DNA of 64,000 nucleotides from Candidatus Nitrospira nitrificans. GTDB lineage: Bacteria; Nitrospirota; Nitrospiria; Nitrospirales; Nitrospiraceae. The notes under the pieces were generated by a model. That model had not been told where the DNA came from. It was given only the letters and a program-made list of their open reading frames with translations, and did no database searches. This document shows positions 44,964 through 53,524 of this stretch, piece after piece. Both the position numbers and the translations under genes were made by a program. Position 1 is the stretch's first letter. Each line of letters opens with the position of its first letter. Where the stretch lies: the NCBI RefSeq assembly GCF_001458775.1, contig NZ_CZPZ01000012.1:186001-250000 (forward strand), given 5' to 3'.

Positions 44964-45745
44964 TGAGCCGTTGTTGGGTTTGTCGAGAGTGACTCTTCTC
45001 GGAGTGCATGGTTCCAGCATCCCACATCACTCGTGCGTGGGCACCGGAGAGTGAGTCTGTGTGTAGGGAGCCTGCCACGCATGGTTAGGCATCACATCAT
45101 GCGTGGCAGGTTTCACATGGACCGGCATGTCTGGTACGTACAGGAGACTTACATGCCTCTGTAGCGATGACCGGCGTATGTGTGATGTGCGCGTTGCGGT
45201 TAGAACGCCATGGCATGAGGCGAATGAGGGGGATGTTCCCCTAGCTCAGTCTCAATCGTATCGCTCAGGGCATGCGCGGATGAGTGTCTTCCGAACACAG
45301 TCGTCTCATATGTGGATCGCTGTCACTGGTCCATTTCATCCAGGACTTCTTGCTACACACTGCGCTTGATCTTGAAGTTGGCACGGGCCTTACAGGCCAG
45401 CTTCTTATCAATGAAATGCCTCAGACGGACGTCTTTTCTCTAGCCCGTTATATCACTGATCTCAACGATCCTCTCTCCAGCCGTGATGAGTCTCTCAGCT
45501 ACCGGCCATGCCTTTGTGAGGATGGTCTTCAATTTGTTATTGGGCATCCCCATCGGCCGTCAAAGCTCATCGGCACCCACGCGGAGTATGATGCGATCGA
45601 TGTGACGACGAAGAAGCGCAAATCTCTCGCTCGAAATGATTCGTCGACTCCACCGCAAGTTGCACATTCCCCTGGAAAGCCTCATCGGTACCGCGGCCTA
45701 GTGCGCTACATGGGGCGCTTCTCGTCTTGACTCCCATCCAACCCT
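44964..45745. other. Gene-poor stretch of about 780 bases
   Basis: No convincing gene. Open frames at 45103-45369 and 45284-45730 lack ribosome binding sites, have low-quality composition and show no motif. Base composition is closer to 50% GC than the flanks, consistent with a decayed or foreign insert. Repeated CATGCGTGGCAGG-like words near 45090-45110 were noted but not resolved into a repeat. Confidence 0.45.
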
Positions 45746-46378
45746 ATGCTTAGGTCCTGCACCACAATGATGCTTCGTACCGTCGTGACATTGGCCTCGC
45801 TTCCCGTTTTGATCTTCTCTCTCGGTTGCCAAAAGAAGAGCGAGTCGATCGTCTCGATCGCGCTCCATCCGACCAACGCCAACATTCTCTATGTGGCCAC
45901 GAATGACGCAGTCTATAAGTCTCGCGATGGCGGTGGGACTTGGGAGCGATTCCCGAGTTTCAGTGCCCGCCGGGTGACGACGCTGGCGATCGATCCGCTG
46001 CTGCCGGCCACGATCTATGCCGGCACGATGGGGGATGCGGTCTACAAGAGTCCTGACGGCGGACAACATTGGCTTCCATATAACGTGGGATTAAAAGAAC
46101 ACGTGTCGTTCGTGAATCAGTTCGTGTTCCATCCGACAGTGAGCGAGAAGATCTATATCGCGACGACCGTCGGTGCCTTCTTCACGAAAGACGGTGGTCG
46201 CGAATGGGAAGAACGGATGAACGGGATGAAGGAAGTTCACATCGTGACGGCCATCGCCGTCGATTTCAAGGACTCCACCATCCTGTACGGCGGGACGACG
46301 GGCGGAATGTATCGATCAGACGACGCGGCGATGTCGTGGAAACGAATCAACAACGGGCTGATTCCCGACGCGAACTGA
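45746..46378 (+). CDS. Asp-box propeller protein, N-terminal part (split gene)
   Basis: A 210-residue exported protein, probably a lipoprotein: the signal peptide LRTVVTLASLPVLIFSLGC ends in a cysteine. It carries four Asp-box/BNR repeats (SRDGGGTWERF, SPDGGQHWLPY, TKDGGREWEER, SDDAAMSWKRI), each one blade of a beta-propeller, and stops at a TGA that overlaps an ATG in another frame. The downstream ORF adds three more blades, so the pair completes a seven-bladed propeller. The best reading is one gene broken by a frameshift near 46370, similar to Ycf48-like proteins. Confidence 0.75.
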   Translation: MLRSCTTMMLRTVVTLASLPVLIFSLGCQKKSESIVSIALHPTNANILYVATNDAVYKSRDGGGTWERFPSFSARRVTTLAIDPLLPATIYAGTMGDAVYKSPDGGQHWLPYNVGLKEHVSFVNQFVFHPTVSEKIYIATTVGAFFTKDGGREWEERMNGMKEVHIVTAIAVDFKDSTILYGGTTGGMYRSDDAAMSWKRINNGLIPDAN

Positions 46379-46800
46379 TGGCCTCGATGGCATTGGGGGT
46401 CAATGCCATCGAGCTCGATCGGGCGAATCCCACCATCGTCTATGCGGGAACGACAAAAGGGCTCTTCCGCACCACGAATAAAGGCGAGCAATGGGAGCGG
46501 ATCGGGCAATCCCTCCCTGATCCCTTTATCAGCAGCATTCTGCTCCACCCCAGGGAGCCGTCGCAGCTCTATGTCGGTGGGTCGAAGGGTATATGGAAAA
46601 GTTCGGATAGCGGAAAGACCTGGCAGGAAATGAACCAGGGGATTGCAACTCGGAATATTCTCGCCCTGGCCATGAACCCGAAAAATCCGCAACTGCTCTA
46701 CGCCGGCACGAACGGCAGTGGACTCTATCGGTCGACTGACGCCGGCGCGACGTGGGCGGCGGTGCCGCTCACTGCCGCGCCGGCTGAGATTCAAAGGTAG
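46378..46800 (+). CDS. Asp-box propeller protein, C-terminal part (split gene)
   Basis: A 140-residue frame carrying the last three blades (TTNKGEQWERI, SSDSGKTWQEM, STDAGATWAAV) and the closing NPQLLYAGTNGSGLYRS. It has no signal peptide, so on its own it would stay in the cytoplasm, which argues that it is normally joined to the preceding frame. The TGATG junction would also allow translational coupling. A heptamer array begins directly after the stop. Confidence 0.7.
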   Translation: MASMALGVNAIELDRANPTIVYAGTTKGLFRTTNKGEQWERIGQSLPDPFISSILLHPREPSQLYVGGSKGIWKSSDSGKTWQEMNQGIATRNILALAMNPKNPQLLYAGTNGSGLYRSTDAGATWAAVPLTAAPAEIQR

Positions 46801-46801
46801 C

Positions 46802-46897
46802 GTCACTGGTCATCAGTCATTTGTTATCTAACCGTCCATGACCGCTGATGATGACCTTCGCGCGCTTCACGCTTCACGAGATACGCTTCACGACTTT
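46802..46897. repeat. Two heptamer arrays (TGAC-type and CGTGAA-type) in tandem
   Basis: 46802-46829 carries GTCACTG, GTCATCA, GTCATTT, GTTATCT, with TGAC-containing units on the other arm around 46837-46856. 46863-46897 carries CGCTTCA twice, CGAGATA, CGCTTCA and CGACTTT. Both repeat classes meet between two gene ends, which join here head on; the last unit reaches the end of the lipoprotein gene. Confidence 0.75.
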
Positions 46898-47379
46898 TAA
46901 TACCCCGTCTTCGCCCCTGCGTTCCCGTGTTGATAACGGCCGCTATAGGCGACCATGCGGTCCGAAAGTGCCTTCCACTCATCGGCGGTCATCTGATCCT
47001 TCATTCTGAACCGGAGGCTCAGCACCCGGGCCGAGCTCTGCATCCGTTGAATGTTCGCCTCGTTCACGATTTTTGAAAATTCGTCCGGCGTCGCGGTATA
47101 GCTGGTGTTCAAGGTGTAGAGCTGCCGGTGATAGGCTCGTTCCTGTTCACGGCTCTCCTTGAGCTCCTTGATGATCTCGCCGACGAATGCATTCACCTGC
47201 TTCGCCTTCTCGGGATCCTGCACGGTGCGATTGATCAAGTTCTCCATGTCTTGCCGGCCCTTTTCCCAATACGCGTCACTCTTGCCGCCACCCATCATGC
47301 CGTGGTGGTGATGAGACGAGCATCCGACCAGCACCATCAGGGTAAGCGCACTGAGCACACCGCCAAACATCCGTATCAT
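46897..47379 (-). CDS. His-rich Spy/CpxP-like lipoprotein
   Basis: A 160-residue lipoprotein. The ATG at 47379 has GGAGG five bases upstream; the signal ends LMVLVGC, a clean lipobox. The mature N-terminus SSHHHHGMMGGG is a likely metal-binding stretch, followed by long charged helices (IIKELKESREQERAYHRQLY) and MTADEWKALSDRM, which recalls the LTxxQ-type helices of Spy/CpxP and periplasmic heavy-metal sensors. Metal handling or envelope-stress chaperoning is a reasonable guess only. Confidence 0.75.
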   Translation of the reverse strand: MIRMFGGVLSALTLMVLVGCSSHHHHGMMGGGKSDAYWEKGRQDMENLINRTVQDPEKAKQVNAFVGEIIKELKESREQERAYHRQLYTLNTSYTATPDEFSKIVNEANIQRMQSSARVLSLRFRMKDQMTADEWKALSDRMVAYSGRYQHGNAGAKTGY

Positions 47380-47431
47380 GCGTGCCTCCATTGAGAGTTG
47401 TTCCCTGCCTTCTTCATACCGTATTATCCGC

Positions 47432-47785
47432 ATGATTGCCATGGCCGATGCCGAACCTACCGTATCCGATCCGAGTCAGATCCTGAAGGAGGAGTTCCGC
47501 CGTCATCTGGAGATTTTCTATGCCCGTCTCAAATTGGCTCCGCCGTACGAGAGCGTGGAAAAAGCGATTCGGATGCTGATCACCATCGTGCATGCGCGGC
47601 CGAAGGAAGAACAACTTCGAATCGTCTCCGATCCTGCCTTGCAATGGGAGCAGTTTGGGCAGGCGTTTGATGCCTCAGGGCTTGCGAAGAAACATCGCGG
47701 GATCATTGCCGGCTTGGCCCGTAACCGGGCAGCGTTGAACTTGCCGGTTGAATATGATCACTTCCTGAACTTGTTTCTTGCCTAA
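47432..47785 (+). CDS. Small helical hypothetical protein
   Basis: A 117-residue soluble protein, mainly helical (ILKEEFRRHLEIFYARLKLA, YESVEKAIRMLITIVHARP, ALNLPVEYDHFLNLFLA). It is divergent from the His-rich lipoprotein gene. ATGs at 47432 and 47441 are both possible and neither has a clear ribosome binding site. No family recognised. Confidence 0.65.
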   Translation: MIAMADAEPTVSDPSQILKEEFRRHLEIFYARLKLAPPYESVEKAIRMLITIVHARPKEEQLRIVSDPALQWEQFGQAFDASGLAKKHRGIIAGLARNRAALNLPVEYDHFLNLFLA

Positions 47786-47789
47786 GGTG

Positions 47790-48009
47790 GAGGATGCTGC
47801 AAAAGTCCTCCAGCGTCGTTCCCCGCCTTTGCCGACGCGGCTTCGCGAGGCAGGTCGCATCGCTCAAGGCCTCAACGTACGGAAGGCGATGGCAAGGTGC
47901 TTATCCGTTCGCATATGATTGAAGCGAACGGTTCAAGCGAAGCTTGGTAGGTACCTCCTCGGCCTTTCGCTCGTTGCGGCCTTGCTGGGCGAACTTTTTC
48001 AGCATCCTC
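47790..48009. mobile_element. MITE-like element with 16-bp terminal inverted repeats
   Basis: The left end GAGGATGCTGCAAAAG (47790-47805) and the right end, read on the minus strand as GAGGATGCTGAAAAAG (48009-47994), match at 15 of 16 positions. The 220-base interior has no gene and holds GC-rich text with internal imperfect symmetry. This is the form of a non-autonomous miniature element or large palindromic repeat. No transposase or target duplication could be recognised. Confidence 0.6.
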
Positions 48010-48032
48010 AAAAGAGTCAGCCAGGTGGGTCT

Positions 48033-48665
48033 TTATGAGGGGCTAGGTTCCTCGATAGCATCTCGTAACTCGGCATAGACTTTCATGAGGCGGCTGTCTT
48101 CAAGTCGATACGCAAGGGCCATCGTGACGAGTCCAAAGGCCAGCACAAGGGCGGCGAGGGCGATGACCCCCACGCCGGTGAGGGTTCCTCCCAGTGATGC
48201 GAATCCTCCATCCATGGCATACTGCACTACGAAGGTCAGAGATCCGATCAAGACGAGCGCAAACCACAGGAGCGTCAGAATGGCCGACGACCACGGCATC
48301 CGTTTCACGCACAACGTGTTCAGCGTCTGATCCTGAGGCGAAAGATGGATAAGCCCTTTCACCGGCCAGGCGGTCCTGAACCGCCTGGAGAACAAGCGAT
48401 ACTGAGGGCGGATCGCAATTTGGGAGAGCCGTGGATAAAACCAGGCGACACCATGCGGAAGCAGCAGCACCCCCTCGGGCGTGAACCGATCGCCTAGAGT
48501 GGTGAACGTGGCTCCAGGCCACTGGTCCGGATTGGTTGCGACACGACACCCATACCGAATGGCGTCCGGGGTCGGCCGAATAAAATACAGCCAATCACCG
48601 ACAATCAGTCCGATAAACAAGAGCCCCGCGAAGAGGCCGGCCAGAATCATGGACGTAGCTATCAC
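48033..48665 (-). CDS. Hypothetical membrane protein
   Basis: A 210-residue inner-membrane protein with an N-terminal helix (MILAGLFAGLLFIGLIVGDW), a soluble domain (about residues 30-125) and two further helices (ILTLLWFALVLIGSLTFVVQ and VIALAALVLAFGLVTMALAY). The middle part is strand-rich (GVAWFYPRLSQIAIRPQY). No family recognised. Divergent from the methyltransferase gene at 48936; a palindrome lies between. Confidence 0.7.
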   Translation of the reverse strand: MIATSMILAGLFAGLLFIGLIVGDWLYFIRPTPDAIRYGCRVATNPDQWPGATFTTLGDRFTPEGVLLLPHGVAWFYPRLSQIAIRPQYRLFSRRFRTAWPVKGLIHLSPQDQTLNTLCVKRMPWSSAILTLLWFALVLIGSLTFVVQYAMDGGFASLGGTLTGVGVIALAALVLAFGLVTMALAYRLEDSRLMKVYAELRDAIEEPSPS

Positions 48666-48696
48666 ATAGGAACAAGCTCTGAATCAAGGCGGGTAA

Positions 48697-48733
48697 GTCC
48701 CAATGACCGATATGGCCCATATGTCCTTGGGAC
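48697..48733. promoter_or_regulatory. 37-bp imperfect palindrome, operator candidate
   Basis: GTCCCAA and TTGGGAC flank a core ATATGG-C-CCATAT. The whole is an almost symmetric palindrome placed between divergent genes, 33 bases upstream of the -35 box at 48766. It could be a dimeric regulator site controlling one or both genes, or a bidirectional hairpin. Confidence 0.5.
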
Positions 48734-48765
48734 AGTATTTCTTCCTCGGATCCCGCAAGAATCTG

Positions 48766-48795
48766 TTGACTCGCTGAAGAGAGATTGGCTACAGT
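48766..48795 (+). promoter_or_regulatory. Putative sigma-70 promoter of the methyltransferase gene
   Basis: TTGACT (48766-48771) and TACAGT (48790-48795), spacer 18 bases, about 140 bases upstream of the start at 48936. Confidence 0.5.
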
Positions 48796-48935
48796 ACCGG
48801 CGACTACGTTCCCGGCGGGCCTTGCACCATGTGGATTTCCCGCCTCAATTTTCCCCCCGCGTCGCCACGGCGGTCTGCCGCCTCTGACCGTGTGAGGTTT
48901 GCAGAGAGCGGATTGTGTGAGGTTTGGAGGAGAGC

Positions 48936-49673
48936 ATGGATCCCAACAAGATTGAGCGGGTGTACACGACTTATGCGGGGTTCTACGACAAGGTTTTTGG
49001 AAAAGTCTTCCATGAAGGGCGGGAATCGGCCATTCGTAATCTGAATGTGCAGCCCAACGAACAGATTCTTGAAGTCGGTGTGGGGACCGGGCTCGCCCTT
49101 CCCATGTATCCTCGACATTGCCGAATCATTGGGATCGATGTGTCCGAAGGGATGCTGGCCAAGGCAAAGGAAAAGGCGGAAGCGCATAGCCTCGATCACG
49201 TCCAGCTGCACCGCATGGATGCAGGCGCGATGGAATTCCAGGATGACAGCTTCGACACGGTCGTTGCGGCCTATGTGGTCACGGCGGTGCCGGACTATCG
49301 GACGGTGGTCAGTGAGATGATTCGGGTCTGCCGTCCCGGTGGCCGGATTATCATGCTCAATCACTTCAGCAACGGGAACAAGGTGATTGCAGCCGTGGAA
49401 AAAGTGATCTCCCCCCTGACCAAGCACCTGGGTTGGCGGACGGATTTGTCGCTCAATACCGTGTTGGAAGGGACGTCGCTCCGCATCGCTCGGAATCAAC
49501 GAGTGAACCCATTACGGCTTTGGGCCTTGGTGGAGTGCATCAACGGCAAGGACCAGCAGATAAACGGGAACGGCGCGTCCCACTCTGTGACAGAGTATGT
49601 GAACGGCAACGGTGCGCCAGGTTTTGCGGACGGGAACGGCAACGGACACTACTCTCCCAAGCACGCGCACTGA
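48936..49673 (+). CDS. Class I SAM methyltransferase (PmtA/UbiE-like)
   Basis: A 245-residue methyltransferase. Motif I LEVGVGTGLALPMYP, the acidic residue in IIGIDVSEGML, motif II-like FDTVVAAYVVTAVPD and motif III RVCRPGGRIIMLNH are intact. The opening YTTYAGFYDKVFGKVFHEGR is close to phosphatidylethanolamine N-methyltransferases, so lipid methylation is the best guess; UbiE-like quinone methylation is an alternative. The ATG at 48936 follows GGAGGAGAGC. The last 45 residues are a glycine/asparagine-rich low-complexity tail (NGNG repeats), unusual for the family. Confidence 0.85.
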   Translation: MDPNKIERVYTTYAGFYDKVFGKVFHEGRESAIRNLNVQPNEQILEVGVGTGLALPMYPRHCRIIGIDVSEGMLAKAKEKAEAHSLDHVQLHRMDAGAMEFQDDSFDTVVAAYVVTAVPDYRTVVSEMIRVCRPGGRIIMLNHFSNGNKVIAAVEKVISPLTKHLGWRTDLSLNTVLEGTSLRIARNQRVNPLRLWALVECINGKDQQINGNGASHSVTEYVNGNGAPGFADGNGNGHYSPKHAH

Positions 49674-49700
49674 TTCAGCGTCCTCCTCCTTCATTGAGGC

Positions 49701-50600
49701 TCATCGACTGTTTCGTGTGTGGTGTTCCCGAATCAACCAGCCCTCCCATTCGTGGCCGGGGATGATCGTTGTGCCGACGAGACAGTCACCGACGAACTGT
49801 TGGGTGATCTGATTCGCCAAGACTTCGAGGATCTGGCTCAGCCGCCGATCCTGAATCCCCATCACCCGCAGCATCAGACCAAAACCTTGCCCCTCCAGCG
49901 GACTATAGCCCATGACGTGAACCATATGCTCCCCGCCGGCCGTCGATTCGTCTGCAGGAATCAGATCACCTTCCCACCGCACCGCCGGATGAATCGCGAC
50001 GGTCCGCGCCGTTTCACGCCACGCGCAGGGCAGACCGGCTCGATCCAGTTTGTGTAACAGCCACTCCACCGTGGGGCCTTCGTCCGCTCGGCCTTGGAAC
50101 GTCCATCGAGCGAACTCGGCCGCCTGGTCGGCCGTCACGAACGGCGTGGCGATTTCATCCAGCGAGGCCTCATCGCATACCACGTAGAGCTCCCCTTGGG
50201 GATCGAACCAGAAGCGAAGTTTGCCCGCGCTGTATTCCGCCTGAATGGTGCCCAGCGTGGAACAATCGGCCCCATCTTGCTCGAAGATGGAAAAGTCCGT
50301 CACGCCGGTCATGGTGAGTTTGGCCGTTCGCACCATGTCGCGAATTTCATAGCGAATGGATACTGAGACGGTGGTGCCGGCCGGCACTTCTCGTCCGGAA
50401 CCTTCGTCAAAGAGACGGCGTTTCGACATCTGGACGTCGGTCACATACCCTGAGCGGAATCCGCCCGTATGGCCGATCAGCCACCGAAGATCCTCTGCGT
50501 TCTTGAGCGAGTGTTTCACGACGCCGATTCTAGCGCAAGGAATCGACTCAGGGCTAGGTGTGTGCGCGTGTGGCAGCGGGAAACGTGGGTTTGCCCGCAC
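49701..50600 (-). CDS. Hypothetical protein
   Basis: A protein of up to 299 residues that I do not recognise. The first 27 residues are proline-rich and poorly conserved in look; an in-frame GTG at 50519 is a plausible true start. The rest is mixed alpha/beta (VSVSIRYEIRDMVRTAKLTM, LRFWFDPQGELYVVCDEASL, TVEWLLHKLDRAGLPCAWRE). It follows the GH13 gene by 30 bases on the same strand, so a link to polysaccharide metabolism is possible. Confidence 0.65.
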   Translation of the reverse strand: MRANPRFPLPHAHTPSPESIPCARIGVVKHSLKNAEDLRWLIGHTGGFRSGYVTDVQMSKRRLFDEGSGREVPAGTTVSVSIRYEIRDMVRTAKLTMTGVTDFSIFEQDGADCSTLGTIQAEYSAGKLRFWFDPQGELYVVCDEASLDEIATPFVTADQAAEFARWTFQGRADEGPTVEWLLHKLDRAGLPCAWRETARTVAIHPAVRWEGDLIPADESTAGGEHMVHVMGYSPLEGQGFGLMLRVMGIQDRRLSQILEVLANQITQQFVGDCLVGTTIIPGHEWEGWLIREHHTRNSR

Positions 50601-50630
50601 GAATACCGCTGGGGGGAGCGTAACGGAATC

Positions 50631-52601
50631 TTACGGATGATTGACCGCCACGATTACAGCAGAAGGGGCCATCTTGCGGATTTCGACGAAGGCCGTGCCG
50701 TCGGGGCGGCGTTTGATGGGAAGTGGTGATCCGATCGGATGGGATACCTCCGTGGATGTTCCCATTCCCGATTCCACACTGTTCGCAATGACGGTCAGCG
50801 CCAGGCCTGGCTGGTTCAGATCCGCGTCCACCACGACATCGCCGCCACGCGTCTGAGTCCCATGGGCGTTGATCACGCACAGCGCCTCCTCATCGCTGAG
50901 AATCCTGGACCAGGAGACGAGCTCCCCCGGTCCTTGCCAGAGGAATGGTCCGTCGAACAGCGAGACCGGCCGTAAATATTGTCGCCCCACGCGCAGCGCC
51001 GGAAAGCGTCGGCGAACGGCAGCAAGGGCTGCAATCCGGCGATAGACATGAAAGTTCGGATCGAAGCAGTGGGCGCCCGCTGTTCCGAACGGACCGAATC
51101 CCGGCAGGGTCACGTCCAGCCCGTCGGTCACTGACAAGCCCGCCCGTCCTGGAGCCCGAGGATGTTCCGGGCCGAACATGGTTTCGCGCAGGTACCGATC
51201 GGCATGGTCACCACCCTTCCAACCGGGGAGAAATCGGCGCTCCGACTCCTCCGGCCCGGCGAATGATTGCTCTGTTCCGTAGTAGACGCAGGGGATGCCC
51301 AGCGTGAAGAGCTGCAGCGCGACGCCGGCCACCACTTGCTCCTCCGACGCCGCTTCGCTCGAGAAGCGGATCTTTTGACCGAAGACATGGTCGTGATCAT
51401 CCAAGATAGAGACATGCCGCAAGCCGATATTCCGGTGAGATCCCATTTCCGCATTGCCGGCGTCGAAGCCATCGAAGTAGGTCTGCGGAGGGGCCAACCC
51501 CTTCGCCACGTTGTGAAGGGTCATCCGCATCCCGCCGATATCGAGAGCGGCATCCAGATTGCGACCAAGCACATCGAGGTAACGATCTTGCGCGAAATCC
51601 CCTCCGGCGACTTCGCCGACGAGCAGGAAGTTTGTCTTGCCGAGATTGGCGGCGAATTCCTTGATCGCTCCACAGAAATTGCGTCCTTCTTCAAACGACA
51701 CATGCTTCAGCGTATCGATCCGGAAGCCGTCGCAGTCGGTCAGGGCGATCCAGTAGCGATAGCAAGCCGCCAGGTGATCCAGTACCCCTCGTGAGCTGAG
51801 CGAGAAGTCGCGCAGGGTAAAGAAGTCGGTTCGCTTATGTTCGGCGTTGGGATCATCCAGACTGCCGGCCCCGAGACTTCCGACGCCCGCTCTGGTATAG
51901 CAATCGATGGATTGCATCTCAGCCGGCCAGACGCCGGTTTCGAGATCTCCGACGGTAGGGCCTATTTCCTCGCCGTTCCGGCCAAGCCAGGAACCGAACG
52001 CGTAGTGATCCGGAAAAGATCTGTAGGCAGGTTCCCTGGCTCCTCCCGGATAAACCCAGTTGAACCCAGAATGGTTGAAGATAATATCCAGGACAATCTT
52101 CATGCCGCGGGCATGAGCCGCCTCGACCAGAGCCACCAGATCTTCTCTTGTGCCGAATCGAGGGTCCACATCCAAGAAATGCTGAATGCCATAGCCGTGA
52201 AAGGTATCAAGGTGACCACGTTGTTTGAACACCGGACTCAACCACAATGCGGTAATGCCTAGATCTCGGAGGTAGCTCAGCTTGGATTCCACGCCGCGGA
52301 GCGTTCCGCCTTGCCATCGATGGGCGCCTGATTCAGCCCAGCGATCCCACCGCCAGGGTTGCCCATCATGCCCACCGGGCCGAAATGTCGAGCGGCGGTT
52401 TCGATCGAGGAGCGGCCTGGAGGACTCCCGCCCATCGCTGAATCGATCGACCAAGAGAAAGTAGAGGACTTCGTCGCGCCAGTCCCCCGGCGACGAGTGA
52501 AACCGTGCGCGTCGTGGCAAGGCGATGTCCGTGAGGCTCCGAGGGACCGGACGGCTAAGGAGAGCTTGAGCAGGAGGTGGAGGCATGGGGCCCTCGTCCA
52601 T
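50631..52601 (-). CDS. GH13-family alpha-amylase-like glycosidase
   Basis: A 656-residue alpha-glucan enzyme of family GH13. The four conserved regions are visible: DIIFNHSG (region I), DGFRIDTLKHV with the nucleophile aspartate, LLVGEVAGGD with the acid/base glutamate, and ILDDHDHV with the third aspartate. The (beta/alpha)8 domain opens with DEVLYFLLVDRFSDG. No signal peptide is seen, so it probably acts in the cytoplasm on maltodextrin or glycogen. The C-terminal domain is typical beta-sandwich. Followed by a co-directional unknown gene. Confidence 0.9.
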   Translation of the reverse strand: MDEGPMPPPPAQALLSRPVPRSLTDIALPRRARFHSSPGDWRDEVLYFLLVDRFSDGRESSRPLLDRNRRSTFRPGGHDGQPWRWDRWAESGAHRWQGGTLRGVESKLSYLRDLGITALWLSPVFKQRGHLDTFHGYGIQHFLDVDPRFGTREDLVALVEAAHARGMKIVLDIIFNHSGFNWVYPGGAREPAYRSFPDHYAFGSWLGRNGEEIGPTVGDLETGVWPAEMQSIDCYTRAGVGSLGAGSLDDPNAEHKRTDFFTLRDFSLSSRGVLDHLAACYRYWIALTDCDGFRIDTLKHVSFEEGRNFCGAIKEFAANLGKTNFLLVGEVAGGDFAQDRYLDVLGRNLDAALDIGGMRMTLHNVAKGLAPPQTYFDGFDAGNAEMGSHRNIGLRHVSILDDHDHVFGQKIRFSSEAASEEQVVAGVALQLFTLGIPCVYYGTEQSFAGPEESERRFLPGWKGGDHADRYLRETMFGPEHPRAPGRAGLSVTDGLDVTLPGFGPFGTAGAHCFDPNFHVYRRIAALAAVRRRFPALRVGRQYLRPVSLFDGPFLWQGPGELVSWSRILSDEEALCVINAHGTQTRGGDVVVDADLNQPGLALTVIANSVESGMGTSTEVSHPIGSPLPIKRRPDGTAFVEIRKMAPSAVIVAVNHP

Positions 52602-52709
52602 CTATCTGAGGATTCTTCTCTTGCTGCCTTTGTAGGGACAGTGTATGTATCCACTCAGCGAAAGTCCAGGTCCTGACGCTCGGGGACGATCATTCAGCCG
52701 GACGTGTAC

Positions 52710-53396
52710 ATGCCAACAGCTATCTGTCTCCAACACGTTCCCTTCGAAGGTCCTGGAACGTTCACCACGGCTCTTGCCAAGCGTGGCGTGAGTCTCGACT
52801 ATTCTCTCGTCCCGAAGGAAGGCGTGCCGCACGATACAGGTGATCTCCTGATCGTCATGGGCGGGCCGATGTCGGTGAACGATTCCGACACATGGATCGC
52901 CGAAGAGGCCGCCTTCATCAGATCCGCCCTTCACGCCGGTAAGCCGGTGATCGGGGTGTGCCTTGGGAGCCAGTTCATGGCGAAGGCACTCGGGGGGACT
53001 GTGCGACCAGGCAAGGCGCTGGAGATCGGTATGACGCCTGTTCGGTTGACCGACGAGGGGAAAACAGACCCTGTGTTCGGGGCTGGCCCGGAGTCCTTCG
53101 AGGTCTTTGAATGGCACGGAGAGATCTTTGATTTGCCAAAAGATTGTGTGCCCTTGGCCGGATCGGACATTGCGCCATTGCAGGCCTTTCGTTATGGCGA
53201 TCGCGCCTATGGCCTGCTCTTTCATTTGGAAATGGAGGAAGACGGTATCGACTCGTTGTGCCGAGAATGTGCGCCGGATTTGATGAAAGCGCGTCTTGCC
53301 GCCCGGCAGGTCAAAGCGGCCGCATTGCCGCGGCTCCCGCAACTCCATGAAATGGCTGATCGGCTCATCGGCCATCTTCTTAGCCCTACACGTTGA
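52710..53396 (+). CDS. Class I glutamine amidotransferase (GuaA-like)
   Basis: A 228-residue free-standing class I glutaminase domain. The nucleophile is in GVCLGSQFMA, with WHGEIFDLP and the final histidine-glutamate pair in FHLEMEED, and the oxyanion region is MGGPMSVND. Such proteins (COG0518) hydrolyse glutamine for an unknown acceptor, or cleave gamma-glutamyl bonds. The ATG at 52710 matches the family start; a GTG two codons upstream is possible. It is divergent from the GH13 gene. Confidence 0.88.
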   Translation: MPTAICLQHVPFEGPGTFTTALAKRGVSLDYSLVPKEGVPHDTGDLLIVMGGPMSVNDSDTWIAEEAAFIRSALHAGKPVIGVCLGSQFMAKALGGTVRPGKALEIGMTPVRLTDEGKTDPVFGAGPESFEVFEWHGEIFDLPKDCVPLAGSDIAPLQAFRYGDRAYGLLFHLEMEEDGIDSLCRECAPDLMKARLAARQVKAAALPRLPQLHEMADRLIGHLLSPTR

Positions 53397-53524
53397 TTGC
53401 CGGCGCTTCCCTGAAGTAACCTACGCCTTCGGTTTGAACGTCTCACAATTAGAAGGTTCTTCTACGCGCTTTCTGACCTTGTCGCGTTCCCATAGGTGAA
53501 CTCATCTCGAAAGGAGCCAAAGGA

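Noticed and set aside
45228-45300. tRNA-like word CCCCTAGCTCAGT
   Set aside because: It resembles a tRNA D-arm, but no acceptor stem, anticodon arm or TPsiC arm can be built around it.
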